From Closterium sp. NIES-65 (Eukaryota > Streptophyta > Zygnematophyceae > Desmidiales > Closteriaceae), in assembly GCA_948144175.1 (NCBI GenBank), contig CANXME010002332.1, positions 216,287 to 280,286 of the forward strand: 64,000 nt of DNA, given 5' to 3'. The position numbers and the translations under genes were made by a program. Positions within the stretch are counted from its first letter, which is position 1. Each line of letters starts with the position of its first letter. The notes below the pieces were generated by a model. That model was not told where the DNA came from and ran no database searches. It saw only the letters and a program-made list of their open reading frames with translations. Positions 44,736-56,343 of the stretch are shown piece after piece.

Positions 44736-47700
44736 ATGGCATTGCGTGACTCACAACAGCCGGCGCTTTCAGATGTAGCTTGCGTCGCCCTTATATCTAC
44801 GCACGGGGATATAACAGATTGCAGGTGTGCTGCTGCACGTGCTCCAGTATTTCGCAACGATGCATCAACATTACTCTTCACGGTTTTACCGTTGAGAGAT
44901 TCTTGACTGTTTTTTTTCCTGCAGTTCGGCGTTTTGTAAAGTGCTTGGTTATGACCAGTGCGATATCATCCATCGTCCGTTCGAAGAGATCATAGATTGC
45001 AACCACAGGAGCCGTTTTCAGGCACGTACATCCATCTCCGAGTGTCTGTGCACTGTGTCCCCTAGAGAGTACCATATAGGCGCCGTCCCTTGGATTGTAT
45101 CAGTAAAATCTCAAATCATGATCTCTTGATCCAAGCTTGTGTTGCCGTTTCATTTCCCACAGAGTGCACTGAAGAAGGCTCTCCAAAAAGCAGCGTTCGA
45201 GCTTCGCCTGAGATGTCACAATGGCGGCACTGCATGGTTCGATGTCTCCATGAAACCGGTCCTAGCAAATTCCGCGGATGGGCCAGTCTCGTCATATTGT
45301 TGCGTGTTCCATGACATCTCCACGCGGAAAACTGCTGAAGTACGTAGCGACGAAACCACTGCCTGCACATTGTGTGTACTCTGTATTTTTTTTCACTGTA
45401 CCTCTCTCTCGGTTCTTCTTTTTTCCTGTTTCCTTTTTGCCTTTTATGAAGCATAAGGAATACCTCGTGAGGCAAGCTGCTCTGATCTGTTTCCTTTCTG
45501 ACCTTACCACTTCTAGTAGTCTGTCCAACTTAACTGTAACTGTTACAGGAGCAACTATTGGGAGGGCTCAGAAGGTGCTTCAAGCTCTGCGGAGCATCAT
45601 TTGGAGAGTTTGATCCTCCGTCATTGTTTGAAAATCCAGATACCTTTCTGCACCGGCTGAAACTGGTTGAAGAGACTCTTAAGACAGGGCAGGAGAATGA
45701 GAAGTTCAGAAGAATATTTGAAATGTCCATGGTAAGGCTCACGTTAATGTGTGCAATGGAATAGATATCAAGCCTGTGAGAATTGGGGTTACACTGCATG
45801 TTGGATCCTAGAACTGGCACTTTCCACCACATTTGTGATGCTTTTTATCTACTTTAATCCGTTGCATGGAGCGTCCTCCGTGCCTCAATCCCTCAACCTG
45901 CTTGCCTCAGGACCCGGTTTTCATCGTTTCTGACGACATGGTAATTCAGGAATGCAACGAAGCAGCCGTCAAGATCCTGAAATTCAAGGATAAATCCGAG
46001 ATTGCAGGCAAGGTAGACGTTGCCAGCCTGACGCCCGAGTTCCAGCCAGACGGGACAAGATCTGCCGACAAGTTGGCTCAGTTCAGCCGCCCGGTGCTCT
46101 CAGGAGGAGGCTCTGCCATTGGCGAGTGGTGGCACTATGCGTCGGATAAAACCCTCATTCCGGTCCTAGTAAAAGTTCAGGTGCGCTAGGTTCGTGAGTT
46201 CAGGGTGTGGCATGTGTGATGTGGTCTGGGGCATGGTCCCTGAAGTGTGCTTGTTGCGCGGGATCATGGGCACTGGATTACGTGGGTCTCTGTCTTCTCA
46301 TTTCAATCACCTACACTACACTACACCCCTCCCAACCCCTCTCTCCCTGCACGCACACCTCTCCCACCCCACCCTGCCCCTCCCTTCTCACCCCCCATCC
46401 CTCCCTCCCCCACACGCTTCCCCCCTCCCCCACACGCTAACCTGGCAGTGCGTGCAAGCCAACGGGCGCAGCCACTTTGTGACCGTGTGGCACGACCTCA
46501 CAGACATAAAGCAGCACGAGCAGGCGCTGCTCAAGGCGCGGGAGAACGCGGAGCGCGCCAACGCGTCCAAGAGCGAGTTCCTCGCCAAAATCAGCCACGA
46601 GATCCGCACCCCCATGAATGGCGTCATCGGTGTAGCAGACCTGCTGTTGCAAACCCCGCTGAGCAACGAGCAACGGTCGCTCCTCGAGGTGATTCACTGG
46701 GGGCTTGCTGTCAGGGAACTCACTGTCTGGGGATTATATCCGGTGTGCTGGATATTGGCAAGATGCTTTTGTGTCGACTCAAAAGTGTATGAGGCGTGCT
46801 GGATAGAAGCAAGATGGAGGCTCAGTCGGTGCTTGTTTGTTGTCGTCAATGCAGGTAATCCGCACGTCGGGGGACTCGCTGCTGAGGATCATATCGGACG
46901 TGCTGGATATAAGCAAGATGGAGGCGCACTCGCTGCAGCTGGAGGCCGTTCCGTTCAACCTGCGGGCTGTGGTGGCTGAAGCGGAATCGACCGTGCATGT
47001 GCTCGTGCTGCAAAAGGGCATCCAGGTGTCTGCTCTGCTCTCTGTCTCGCTCGCAGCCCTGGATCTCCCTCCCCCCTTTCTGTGCTTCCTGTTTCTTGAA
47101 GGATTCTCCCCATCCCCTGCTGCATCTCATTCCTCTGCTGCCACAATTGCTTCTCCTGTTCCGCCCTCACATGATTCTCACACTTGTGCCAGTCTGTCTC
47201 CTCCTTTTTTTTGACATGCACAGGTCTCTTCCCTTCTCCCTTTCTTACCCTTCACACGTCTCCGCCCACCCCTCCCTCTTACTACGTACATGTCTCCTCC
47301 TATCTTTTCCTCATGCACGGACATGCCATGCTGCCCGCCCTGCATTCAGCTCCTCGTTGACGTGGATCCAGCCGTGCCCTCGCTTGTGGTTGGGGACCCC
47401 AGCAGGCTGCGCCAGGTGCTGCTGAATCTCCTCTCCAACGCCATCAAGTTCACTTCCAGGTAAGTGCTTGACCTGTCGAGTCGAGGCATGCGTTTCCTCT
47501 CGGGCACGTCAGGCTGGGCAGTCAGAGTGCAGGACAGAAGAGATGTGCATGTCGTGAATGGAAACATAAGGATTCTTCATTCTCAGGTGTTTTTTGTTGA
47601 ATTCAACTCCACGTGCTTGCTGATACATATTAACAACCCGTGTTCCCTTTTCCTTGCAACAGGGGCCATGTGAAAGTGCGTGTGAGCCTGTCAATAGCAG

Positions 47701-50625
47701 CTGAAATTCTACCAGCGTCAGCACAGCCAGATGCAGTGAAAGCTGACCCACAAGCCTTGTCAGCAGAACAAGGAGCAGCCTCAGCAGAGCCCGAAACTGC
47801 GTCAGCGAATCCTCGTGCATCGTCACTAGAACCCAAAGCATCTCCGACAAAACCCAGCCGAAAGAGAGTGTTATGGGGAACGGGTGAAGGGATGGCAGGA
47901 TTAGAGGATGATGCGAAGAAGAGGGCGAGATCTGAGGAGGGGGGGAAGGGGGGCGACAGGGCAGGATACGAATTTGGAAAGAAGAGTGATTCCTTGCAGA
48001 AGCAGGCGTTGGAAAGACTAGGTGCTGCAAAGATGGCAGGAATGGGGACTTCTAGAGCTGGAAACGGGTTCCAAGAACATGGCAGTGTGCCAGAGGAGAG
48101 AGAGAGAAACGGCGAGGCACGAGTACCAAGTGAAGGAGGTTGCTGCGAGCATGTGTCTGCTGGGCCGTCAGCTGATGCAGATGTTCCACAGGAGGAGCAA
48201 TCAGGCCCGTCAGCAGCAACAGATGTTTCACAGGAGCAGCGAGGTCGGCCAACAGCAGCAGAGGTTTCACGGGAGGAGCAATCAAGTCCCTCTATGGCAG
48301 CAGCAGGCATGGCTTTTGAGGCGTCTCAAGAGTTGAGTGCGCTGAGTGCTGGCCTGGCACCCGCCGCGGGTGTGCCACGGGAGCAATCAGATCCATCAGA
48401 TCCATCACCAGCAGCGGCAGTTGCTGTTTCACCGCAAGAGCAATCACACCCACCTGTATTAGCAGATGCTAACCTTGCAGCTGAAGGCTCTGCAGGGAAG
48501 TCACAACATGAAGACATAGCCAGAGCAACCAGCTCGGAGAAGCAAGCTGCATCTGCATGCCTTCCTGAGAATGGCAATTTGATGATCAGGTCCCTTTCCC
48601 TGGAGAAGGCGCGGGCAATTACAGTGTGCTTTGAAGTGACAGACACTGGGATCGGCATTCCACAGCAGATGCTGCCAAAGTTGTTCCAGCCTTTCACACA
48701 GGTGCGGCCACGCAGCTGATGGCCCTCACTTCGATCACCCCCTAATCTTATTCCTTGTTTTCCCTGCCTGTATATCTCCTCCCGCGCTTTCTTCACTCGT
48801 GTAAGCACACCGAACGAGTTCCGTCCTTGTTTTCTCTTTTGCCAGTGACCCTTTCATCTCGCTGAGGTTGTCTGGTTGGCCCCATTCCTCTTCCGTTTTC
48901 TGTTCCTCCCTGCTCCTCTCCTCTCCCTCCATCCCTTTCCTCTTCCCCTGCAGGCGGACAAGTCCACCGCGAGGAGGGACGGAGGCACGGGGCTGGGTAT
49001 CGCCATCTGCAGGTCTCTTGTGTGGCGCTCATGGGAGGCACCATTTCCGCTTCCTTGCACTCTCTCCCGCTGCCTCACCCCCTAAACCTCAAACCCTGCA
49101 GGCGGACAAGTCCACCTCAAGGAGGTACGGGGGCACGGGGCTGGGCTTGGCCATCTGCAGGTCGCTAGTGACGCTCATGGGGGGCACCATCTCCGCCTCC
49201 TCCCGCCCAGGCCATGGCTCCTGCTTCTCCTTCGCCCTGCCCTTCACTCTCCCCACTGGGAGCTGCTTCGATTCCCCTGAGGTCACGGATACTTGTGCTG
49301 TTGCTAAGTGTGGTGGAGTCACAGGGAGTGTCGCAGCTGCAGGTGGGACAGGTGGGGCAGTTAGGGCAGTTGGGGCCGGTGGGGCAGGTGGGGCAGGTGG
49401 GACTGCAGGAGCGACTGTGGGAGAAGGCCAAGTACAGATGCCTGTTCCATGTGACTCCCCTGTACCTGACAACCATCTGTCAAGCCGGCTACATCCAGCC
49501 ACTTCCGTACCATTCCTCTCTCCGTGCACTCAGCTCCCAGCTGCCACTGCCAGTAGCGGCAGCGGTGCATACACACTTTCACCTGCCAATTCACCTGAGC
49601 TCTCCGCTCTGCCCTCATCCACAGCTCCACCTGCCATTCCACCTACTATGGCGGCATTGGTTCCTCACGGTCTTGCACCCAGAATCTCTAATCCCCCATC
49701 ACCATTGACAGCACCATTGGCAGCACTGTTGGCACGATCAGCAGCACTGTTGGCAGCGCCAATGGCAGCACCATCAGCAGCACCATCAGCAGCATCATTG
49801 GCAGCATTGCCTCATTCGGCCTCTTGGGAGTCCTTTTCTCTAGTGGCAGCGGCGGCAGCGGTGCGCTCCTCTTCTCCATCGGTAGAGCTGCAATCGTTTG
49901 CCGGGCTGAGGTGTCTGGTGGTGGAGGACAATCCGGTGAACCAAATGGTGGTCGTGAGGCTGCTGGGCAGCCTGCAGGTCACCTGTGACGTGGCAGAGGA
50001 TGGGGTCAAGGCCGTGGCAGCATGCCAAGCCAAGGAGTATGACGTCATCTTCATGGTGAGATGCGGTGGGCAATTATGGTAACTACGATATAGAGTTTCA
50101 GCTACATGCAACTGTTGCCTTTTTGTGGTTGTTACGATACAAACTGCGGTGGTCCCTCGTCTGCGGTGGTCCCTTTTCTGTGGTTCAGGGTCTTCCGCCT
50201 TCGATGTCCTTTGGGATCATGCGGTTGGTTCAGTAACCAGTTGTTTCACTCCTCCCTCACTCGTCTCTTGCTCTTGCCTGGAATTTCTTTTGCAGGATGT
50301 GCACATGCCCGAAATGGATGGGTTTGAGGCGACTAGAAGGATTCGCGAGATTTCTGATACAAACAGCGGCGATTCTTCAGCTTCTGGAAGGCAGTCAGGG
50401 CATGGTGCAATTGTTAGCAGCAACGACATGTACTTCTTCAATCCTTCAAGGACGCTAAGCAGACCGTTAATCATTGCACTAACGGCAAGTGCGCTCAATC
50501 ATGAACGCGACAAGTGCGCACGTGTAGGAATGGACGCTTTTCTCACGAAGCCAGTCCGTCTTAAAGATTTAGAAGCTGTGCTTAGACCCTGCTTTTCCCA
50601 TGGTTTTAAAAGGACGTGTGCATGA
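44736..50625 (+). CDS. PAS-domain hybrid histidine kinase 2 (tandem paralogue)
   Basis: Exons: 44736-44824, 44925-45021, 45163-45339, 45549-45731, 45911-46180, 46449-46688, 46855-47025, 47350-47459, 47663-48701, 49102-50055, 50296-50625, all phases consistent. The start could be 44664 in the same frame. Motifs match kinase 1: PAS ([34 protein letters not shown]), H-box [12 protein letters not shown]-box [12 protein letters not shown]1 TDTGIGI, G2 [10 protein letters not shown], receiver [29 protein letters not shown]. Exons of 183 and 110 nt are the same size in both genes. It differs by about 270 low-complexity residues between N and G1 boxes and a long Gly/Ala/Ser linker before the receiver. 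The intron after 45021 uses a GC donor (CAG|gcacgt). Confidence 0.88.
46689..46830 (+). repeat. Two partial copies of kinase-2 exon 7
   Basis: 46689-46765 is a diverged copy of 46855-46921 (GTGCTGGATATTGGCAAGAT). 46786-46830 copies the GTGCTGGATATAAGCAAGAT part again. The palindrome at 46766 separates them. Confidence 0.8.
46766..46785. repeat. Palindrome, TCGA centre
   Basis: CTTTTGTGTCGACTCAAAAG, one mismatch from a perfect 20-bp palindrome, exactly between two partial copies of the kinase exon encoding [10 protein letters not shown]. Confidence 0.85.
48313..48332. repeat. Palindrome, GCGT centre, in coding sequence
   Basis: CTTTTGAGGCGTCTCAAGAG is translated in frame (AFEASQE) inside the low-complexity insertion of the second histidine kinase. 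Confidence 0.75.
48954..49040 (+). repeat. Upstream copy of kinase-2 exon 10 (G2 box)
   Basis: Encodes [23 protein letters not shown] after an acceptor, then loses frame. The intact exon starts at 49102. Confidence 0.85.
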
Positions 50626-50904
50626 GTGCCGAGAGCATGGGATGGAACACATTGAGATGGTGCACTAGGAAGCTTCCCTCGTGCACCAGGATTTGGCATG
50701 TGGGCAGGCATGTGGAAATGAAGTGAAAGTTGTAAGCTCTGGACCTCTGGCCTGGCCTGGTTTCACATCTTGGCCACCTGGGAGTAAAGGTCAGGATGAC
50801 TCAGCACTGACCAAGAACCCAAAAGTCCTCATAGGGTAACAAGAGATCAAGTTAGATAATAATGTAGAATTCACGTTACCTCCAGTAACAGCGCTACCAG
50901 GTCC
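50626..50904. other. Spacer, kinase 2 end to LTR element
   Basis: Presumptive 3' region of kinase 2. The LTR element inserted about 280 bp after its stop codon. Confidence 0.4.
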
Positions 50905-50909
50905 AATAA

Positions 50910-51188
50910 TGTAAGGAATTTTCCTAATTCCTTACTGAGGCACCGCTTACGCGTACATTTCCAAATTTCGGAGTTCAGGCTCGGTCCGACGACCTCGCCT
51001 CCCGAACGTCCTCCGCGTCGCCTTCGGGTTTCCCAAACCCAAACCTACACCCAACCTCGCACGACTTCGCGACCTCAGGCTTAGCTAGCCTTGCTATATT
51101 ATGCCTAGGCCCCGATGTTTGCTCAGTAGTTGTAATCACTTCCGCGATATTGCATTCTGCGCACTCTTCTTTCATACAACTCATAACA
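50910..51188 (+). repeat. 5' LTR
   Basis: Begins TGTAAGGAATTTTCCTAATT and ends CATACAACTCATAACA. Contains TATATTATGCC near 51092 as a possible TATA/start region. Confidence 0.95.
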
Positions 51189-51190
51189 CC

Positions 51191-51202
51191 TGGTATCAGA
51201 GC
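51191..51202 (+). other. Primer-binding site (initiator Met tRNA)
   Basis: TGGTATCAGAGC two bases after the 5' LTR, complementary to the 3' end of plant initiator methionine tRNA. Confidence 0.93.
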
Positions 51203-51391
51203 TACTTTCCTAGGTTACCCTCCACTTTCCGGGGTAGTTTAGTACGGGGGTGCGATAGGTTTGGTGGGCTGCAAAGCGGTCGGCTGAGAGATAGATACGA
51301 TTATCTCGCTCCGACTAATAGCGTTTGCGCCTTCATCAAAACCAGAAAAATCGTTGTTAACCCCCTGCCCGTTAGACGAAGCCTGCGACAC

Positions 51392-52558
51392 ATGGACCAG
51401 GCGGAGTTAAACGAGCTCATGCAACAGTTTCGGGCGCTGCAGGCCAACATGCAGACTATGTCTGGCGAGTTGGAGCGCCTGAGGGAGGAAAACGCCGAGC
51501 TACGCCAGACGCGAGGTGAAGCGCGTCAGGAGTCGCCCGTCGTGGATGAAGCAGGGAGCAGTTTCGTGCCTAACGACGAGGTCCTCAGCGAGCTACAGAA
51601 CTCGCTGGACGCTGAAGACGAGCGGGCAGCACGAACGCGACGAGCACAAGGGACGCAGGAACAACAGTCACAACCGAGGCAACAGTCGCAGACGACGCCA
51701 CGACAGGCAACAGCGACAATCCCGGTGATGGCTTCAATGGCGCCCCCGATGCATGCAACAGCAACAGCCTCAACAACTGTTAAAATTAAACCGACGAACC
51801 CGCCCCCGTTCAATCCCAGCGACAAAACCGTCACTGTGTCAGCTTGGTTGTTCGGCGTAGAGGTGTTTTTTAATGCTGCGCAAATTGCTGACGATGCTAC
51901 CCGCATTAATTTTGCAGTGTCACTATTACGAGGACCGGCGTTGGAATGGTGGAAGCGAACTCTTCAGCCAGAGGGGGCTCCGGCAGGGATATCACGTGCG
52001 AACGACGGGACCTGGACAACTGTCACGCAACAGGCAACTGCAATCTTCGGAGTGGCCACGATACGCACATGGACGGAGTGGGGCGCCGCGCTGCGAAGAA
52101 GATTCGAGCATGTATCCGCCTCGGATTCTGCTCGCATGAAGCTGCGTACCTGGAAGCAGGTGGCGTCGGTCCAAGATTACACAGCGACGTTCTGCAATTT
52201 GGCTGACCAAGTGGACGACATGAGCGACGCGAAACGACTCGACCGATACGTCGCAGGCCTCAAGTACGAAGTACAGTACAAGGTGCGACGGGCGAGGCCA
52301 CGCGTATTTATCGAAGCCGTCCGGGTGGCCGAATCAACGGATGCGCTGATGCAATGGGCGAGAATGAGTTCCCGGGAGGGCACTCAATTCCGCGGACCGC
52401 CGCGCCAGCCCACAATCAACGGGGTGGATGCACCGAGGCGGGGAAACAACAACTGCTTCATCTGCAACCAACCGGGCCACTGGAAGAAGGACTGCCCGAA
52501 GCTGAAACAGGGAAACAGGAACGACGGAGAGGGGTCCGGAAAAGAGACGAGTCAGTAG
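51392..52558 (+). CDS. gag: Gag
   Basis: 388 codons from ATG51392 (MDQAELNELMQQF). An N-terminal Glu-rich coiled coil (residues about 1-40) and a Gln/Thr linker lead to a capsid-like region (KPTNPPPFNPSDKTVTVSAWLFGVEVFF; EWWKRTL; LRRRFE). The CCHC zinc knuckle CFICNQPGHWKKDC is near the end. An open frame reaches back to 51101, but that part overlaps the LTR and PBS and is not expected to be translated. It overlaps the pol frame, see the frameshift sites. Confidence 0.9.
   Translation: MDQAELNELMQQFRALQANMQTMSGELERLREENAELRQTRGEARQESPVVDEAGSSFVPNDEVLSELQNSLDAEDERAARTRRAQGTQEQQSQPRQQSQTTPRQATATIPVMASMAPPMHATATASTTVKIKPTNPPPFNPSDKTVTVSAWLFGVEVFFNAAQIADDATRINFAVSLLRGPALEWWKRTLQPEGAPAGISRANDGTWTTVTQQATAIFGVATIRTWTEWGAALRRRFEHVSASDSARMKLRTWKQVASVQDYTATFCNLADQVDDMSDAKRLDRYVAGLKYEVQYKVRRARPRVFIEAVRVAESTDALMQWARMSSREGTQFRGPPRQPTINGVDAPRRGNNNCFICNQPGHWKKDCPKLKQGNRNDGEGSGKETSQ
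52441..52516 (+). promoter_or_regulatory. Two G GGA AAC slippery heptamers, probable -1 frameshift
   Basis: GGGAAAC occurs at 52441-52447 and 52510-52516, both in the gag frame as G GGA AAC, the X XXY YYZ pattern. A -1 slip at either enters the protease frame (QERRRGV...), which is open across the overlap. Confidence 0.6.
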
Positions 52559-55500
52559 CAGTCGGGCCACCTACTGACGAGACCCCGTCGCCCGGCAATC
52601 AACATCCACACCGAGTGGTGGTACCGATACGGGCTATCGGCCGCAACCGGACGAATAAAGTGGATGAACACGTGGATCACACTGTGCTGGTCGTGGGGAG
52701 GGTTAATGGGAAAAAAATGAAATTATTCGTCGACGGTGGGGCGAGCCACAGTCTCGTCAACCTAGCGACGGCCAAAAAAATCGGAGTCAAGCTGGACAGG
52801 TGTCTACTAGAGATTGATGCGCGATTGGTGGACGGAACACCGCTGGCGATCAAGGACGAGGTCCGACAAATTCGGATGAAGTGTGGCGACGATTTCGGGT
52901 TCTCCATGCGGATGTTGGCGACAACGCTGGACGGTTGCGATGTGCTGCTCGGAAGGGATTGGCTGCAGCGTTTCAATCCGACCATCGTCTGGACGACGGG
53001 AGCGATCACGGTGCTGTGCAACAAGGGGCGCGTGACACTTCCGAAATGGGCGGAGCCGGAGCCGACGACAACACGTGTCAACGCGATAACGATGAAGAGG
53101 GCGATTAAACGGGGAGCGCAGGGCTACGCCGTACAGCTGTACGAGGTGGTGGCTTCCGAAAAAAATCGCCGACATCGACACGCTCTGCGCTGCTGTACCC
53201 AACGACGTGGCGAGCATAATTCAGAGGTACCCCGAAATATTCGCGGATGACCTACCTGATGGGCTGCCACCTCAGCGTCCGGAAGACCACAGGATCGAGC
53301 TGGAGCCAGGCGCGAAACCAACCGTTCGGTCCCAATGGCGGCTCAGCCAACCGGAGCTCGACGAATTGCAGAAACAGCTGGATTATCTGCTTTCTAAGGG
53401 TTTTATCCGGCCGAGCACGTCGCCGTACGCCGCCCCGATACTATTCACACCGAAGAAGGACGGAGGCCTGCGCATGTGCATCGACTATCGAGCGTTGAAT
53501 CGGGTCACAATCAAGTCGCGTTACCCGATCCCACGAACAGACGACCTGCTGGATCAACTTCGCGGGGCTCGTTTCTTCTCGATAATCGATTTGCGAGGTG
53601 GATACCATCAAATTCGGGTGTTCGCCGACGACTGCCCGAAGACCGCATTCCGAACCCGCTACGGCAGTTATGAGTACACCGTGATGCCGTTCGGGCTGAC
53701 GAACGCACCCTCGACGTTCCAGCTCACTATGAATGGGGTGTTTCGCGACATGTTGGATAAAAAAGTTATCGTTTACCTGGACGACATCCTGGTGTACAGC
53801 AGGACACGGGAGCAGCATTTACAAGATTTGGACGAAGTGTTCCGGCGCTTGCAGCAGAACCGGCTGATTACGAAGGGCTCTAAGTGCGAGTTCTTACGGT
53901 CGGGGTTGGAGTTTCTAGGGCACGTCGTCTCTGGGGAAGGCATTAAAATCGACCCTCGTAAAATAAAAGCGATTTCGGAGTGGATGCCGCCCACGAACAT
54001 CACTGAGTTGCAGAGTTTCCTCGGCTTCGTTAACTACGTCCGCCGTTTTGTCCCCAATATGGCGGGGGTAACCAGGCCGTTAACCGATCTCCTGCATAAG
54101 GGCGTGCAGTTTCTTTGGGGGGAGAGAGAACAGCTGGCTTTCAACGAGCTGAAGAAAATTTTGAGTTCACCCCCGGTGCTTCGACTGGCAGATCCATCTC
54201 GACCGTTCGAAGTCGTGACGGACGCCAGCGATTTCGCTGTCGGCGCTGTGCTACTACAGGACTTCAGCAACGGACTGCAACCCATCGCGTACGAGTCAAG
54301 AAAAATGCAGCCGCCCGAGCGCAACTACCCGGTTCACGACAAGGAAATGCTCGCCATCGTGCATGCGTTTCGAACATGGCGATGCTACCTCACGGGAGCG
54401 GATGTCACAATCCGAACTGACCACAAATCACTACAGTACATGCGCAACCAACCACAGCTCAACCCACGACAAATCCGGTGGATCGACTACCTCGAATCGA
54501 ATTTTCGCTACACCATCACATATAAAAAGAGCGCCAACAACATCGCCGACGCCCTGACCCGCCCATCCATGCAGACCGCAGCAGTACTAATCGCCCATTC
54601 CAACCCTTTATTGACAGGATTGTTCAAGCACGGCTACAGGATCGACAGATTTTTCAGGACCAGTCAACACCGCGGGGTCACTACACCGCATGGAAGTTAC
54701 TACCTAAAAGTCGGTACTAACCGAGTTTGGGTACCTTCCTACCGACCCTTACGCGAATTGCTGACGCAAGAAGTACACGATTCCAACCTCTCCGGGCATT
54801 TCGGCGTCGACAAAACATTGAAGCTGCTGCAGCGGAACTACTACTGGCCCGACATGGCGTCGGACGTGCAGCGCTATGTGTCCGCCTGCCCGACCTGCCA
54901 GGCAATGAAGTCATCACGACAACGACCAGCTGGCTTACTGCAGCCCCTTGAGCCACCCGAACGACCGTGGCAACAGGTGACTATGGATTTCGTCACGGGC
55001 CTTCCAGCTGGCGCAAGTGGCAACGACTCCGTGCTCGTCGTCGTTGATCGCTTAACGAAAATGGCTCATTTCGCGCCCTGCCGTACAACGATCACAGCCG
55101 AAGAAACAGCGCGACTCTTCATCTCCACCGTCGTACGCCTCCACGGGTTACCTTCGGCGATCATCAGCGATCGAGATCCGAAATTCACGTCAAAATTTTG
55201 GCAGGAGACATGGGCACAGTACGGCACCCGCCTGCAATTTTCGTCGTCCTACCACCCGCAAACCGACGGACAGACAGAGAGGACAAATCAAACGATGGAG
55301 CAGCTGATTCGCACGAACTGCCCGGACATCACCAAGTGGGAAGATTCTCTTCCCATGCTCGAGTTTGCGTACAATAACGCCCCATCTGCAACGACCAAGC
55401 AATCACCATTCTACCTGAATCACGGGATAGACCCGGTGGTACCCTCATCGACAACTCCCAACAACCCGGTACCCAGGTCACAGCAGTTTATTTCGGAACT

Positions 55501-56047
55501 CCAGGACGCGCGTGCCAAGGCAGCTGACTTTATCCGAAAAGCGAATTCGACCGCCAGCCGCTACGCTGACCAACATCGACGGAATTTACCCTTCCGCGAG
55601 GGGCAGATGGTCCTCCTGGACACCAAAAACCTCAGACTGCCCCAGCCCGCGAAACTGCGTCCTCGATACGTGAGACCTTTCCGCATCGTTCGAATGCTGA
55701 CACCGGTCACTGCGAAGCTTCTCCTCCCGGACGACTGGCATATCTACGACGCTTTCCACGTCAGTTTGCTTCGCCACTACGTGGCACCCCAGTCCCCCGA
55801 CGTCGCTCGACCCCACCAGGCGCCCAGTGTCCGACCGGTAGCAGATCCCACGCTCCAGCCCTGGAAGATATTGAATCATCGCATTCGTGCGACCCCAGCC
55901 GGCCGCCACGTCGATTTTCTCTTACGTTGGGTAGATCGCACAAGTGAAGACGACACGTGGGTCCCAGCTGACTCACTACAAGGGCACTCGGTACTCCGGC
56001 AGTATCTTTCTCGCCGACACGTGCCTGATATTGACCAGCTTTCTTGA
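52517..56047 (+). CDS. pol: Pol: protease-RT-RNase H-integrase-chromodomain
   Basis: Protease (LFVDGGASHSLVN, with GG in place of the usual SG/TG after Asp; LLGRDWL) is in frame 1. From 53166 on the coding continues in frame 2. RT has FTPKKDGGLRMCIDYRALN and YLDDILVYS (catalytic DD). RNase H has VVTDASDFAVGAVL. Integrase has the HHCC region (SGHFGVDKTL...CPTCQAMK) and DDE residues around MDFVTGL, ISDRDPKFTSKFW and QTDGQTERTNQ. The C-terminus (FLLRWVDRTSEDDTWVPADSL) resembles a chromodomain that steers integration to marked chromatin. Ends at 56047. The frame change lies in the A7 run 53159-53165: a one-base insertion or a +1 programmed shift. Confidence 0.88.
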
Positions 56048-56058
56048 AGGGGGGGGTA
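56046..56058 (+). other. Polypurine tract
   Basis: GAAGGGGGGGGTA directly before the 3' LTR; primes plus-strand DNA synthesis in LTR elements. Confidence 0.85.
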
Positions 56059-56059
56059 G

Positions 56060-56338
56060 TGTAAGGAATTTTCCTAATTCCTTACTGAGGCACCGCTTAC
56101 GCGTACATTTCCAATTTTCGGAGTTCAGGCTCGGTCCGACGACCTCGCCTCCCGAACGTCCTCCGCGTCGCCTTCGGGTTTCCCAAACCCAAACCTACAC
56201 CCAACCTCGCACGACTTCGCGACCTCAGGCTTAGCTAGCCTTGCTATATTATGCCTAGGCCCCGATGTTTGCTCAGTAGTTGTAATCACTTCCGCGATAT
56301 TGCATTCTGCACACTCTTCTTTCATACAACTCATAACA
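56060..56338 (+). repeat. 3' LTR
   Basis: 279 bp, two differences from the 5' LTR; followed by the AATAA target duplication. Confidence 0.95.
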
Positions 56339-56343
56339 AATAA

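Larger units (their letters stand above)
50910..56338 (+). mobile_element. Ty3/Gypsy chromodomain LTR retrotransposon
   Basis: A 5429-bp element with 279-bp LTRs (TG...CA) and a perfect 5-bp target duplication, AATAA, at 50905-50909 and 56339-56343. Order is gag, protease, RT, RNase H, integrase, chromodomain, which is the Gypsy order and chromovirus type. The LTRs differ at only two positions I can see (A/T near 50966 and G/A near 51160), so insertion is recent. A 7-A run in pol carries a frame change. Confidence 0.95.

Noticed and set aside
51101..51391. Gag start at 51101
   Set aside because: That stretch covers the LTR end and the primer-binding site; the GAG-like protein begins at ATG51392.
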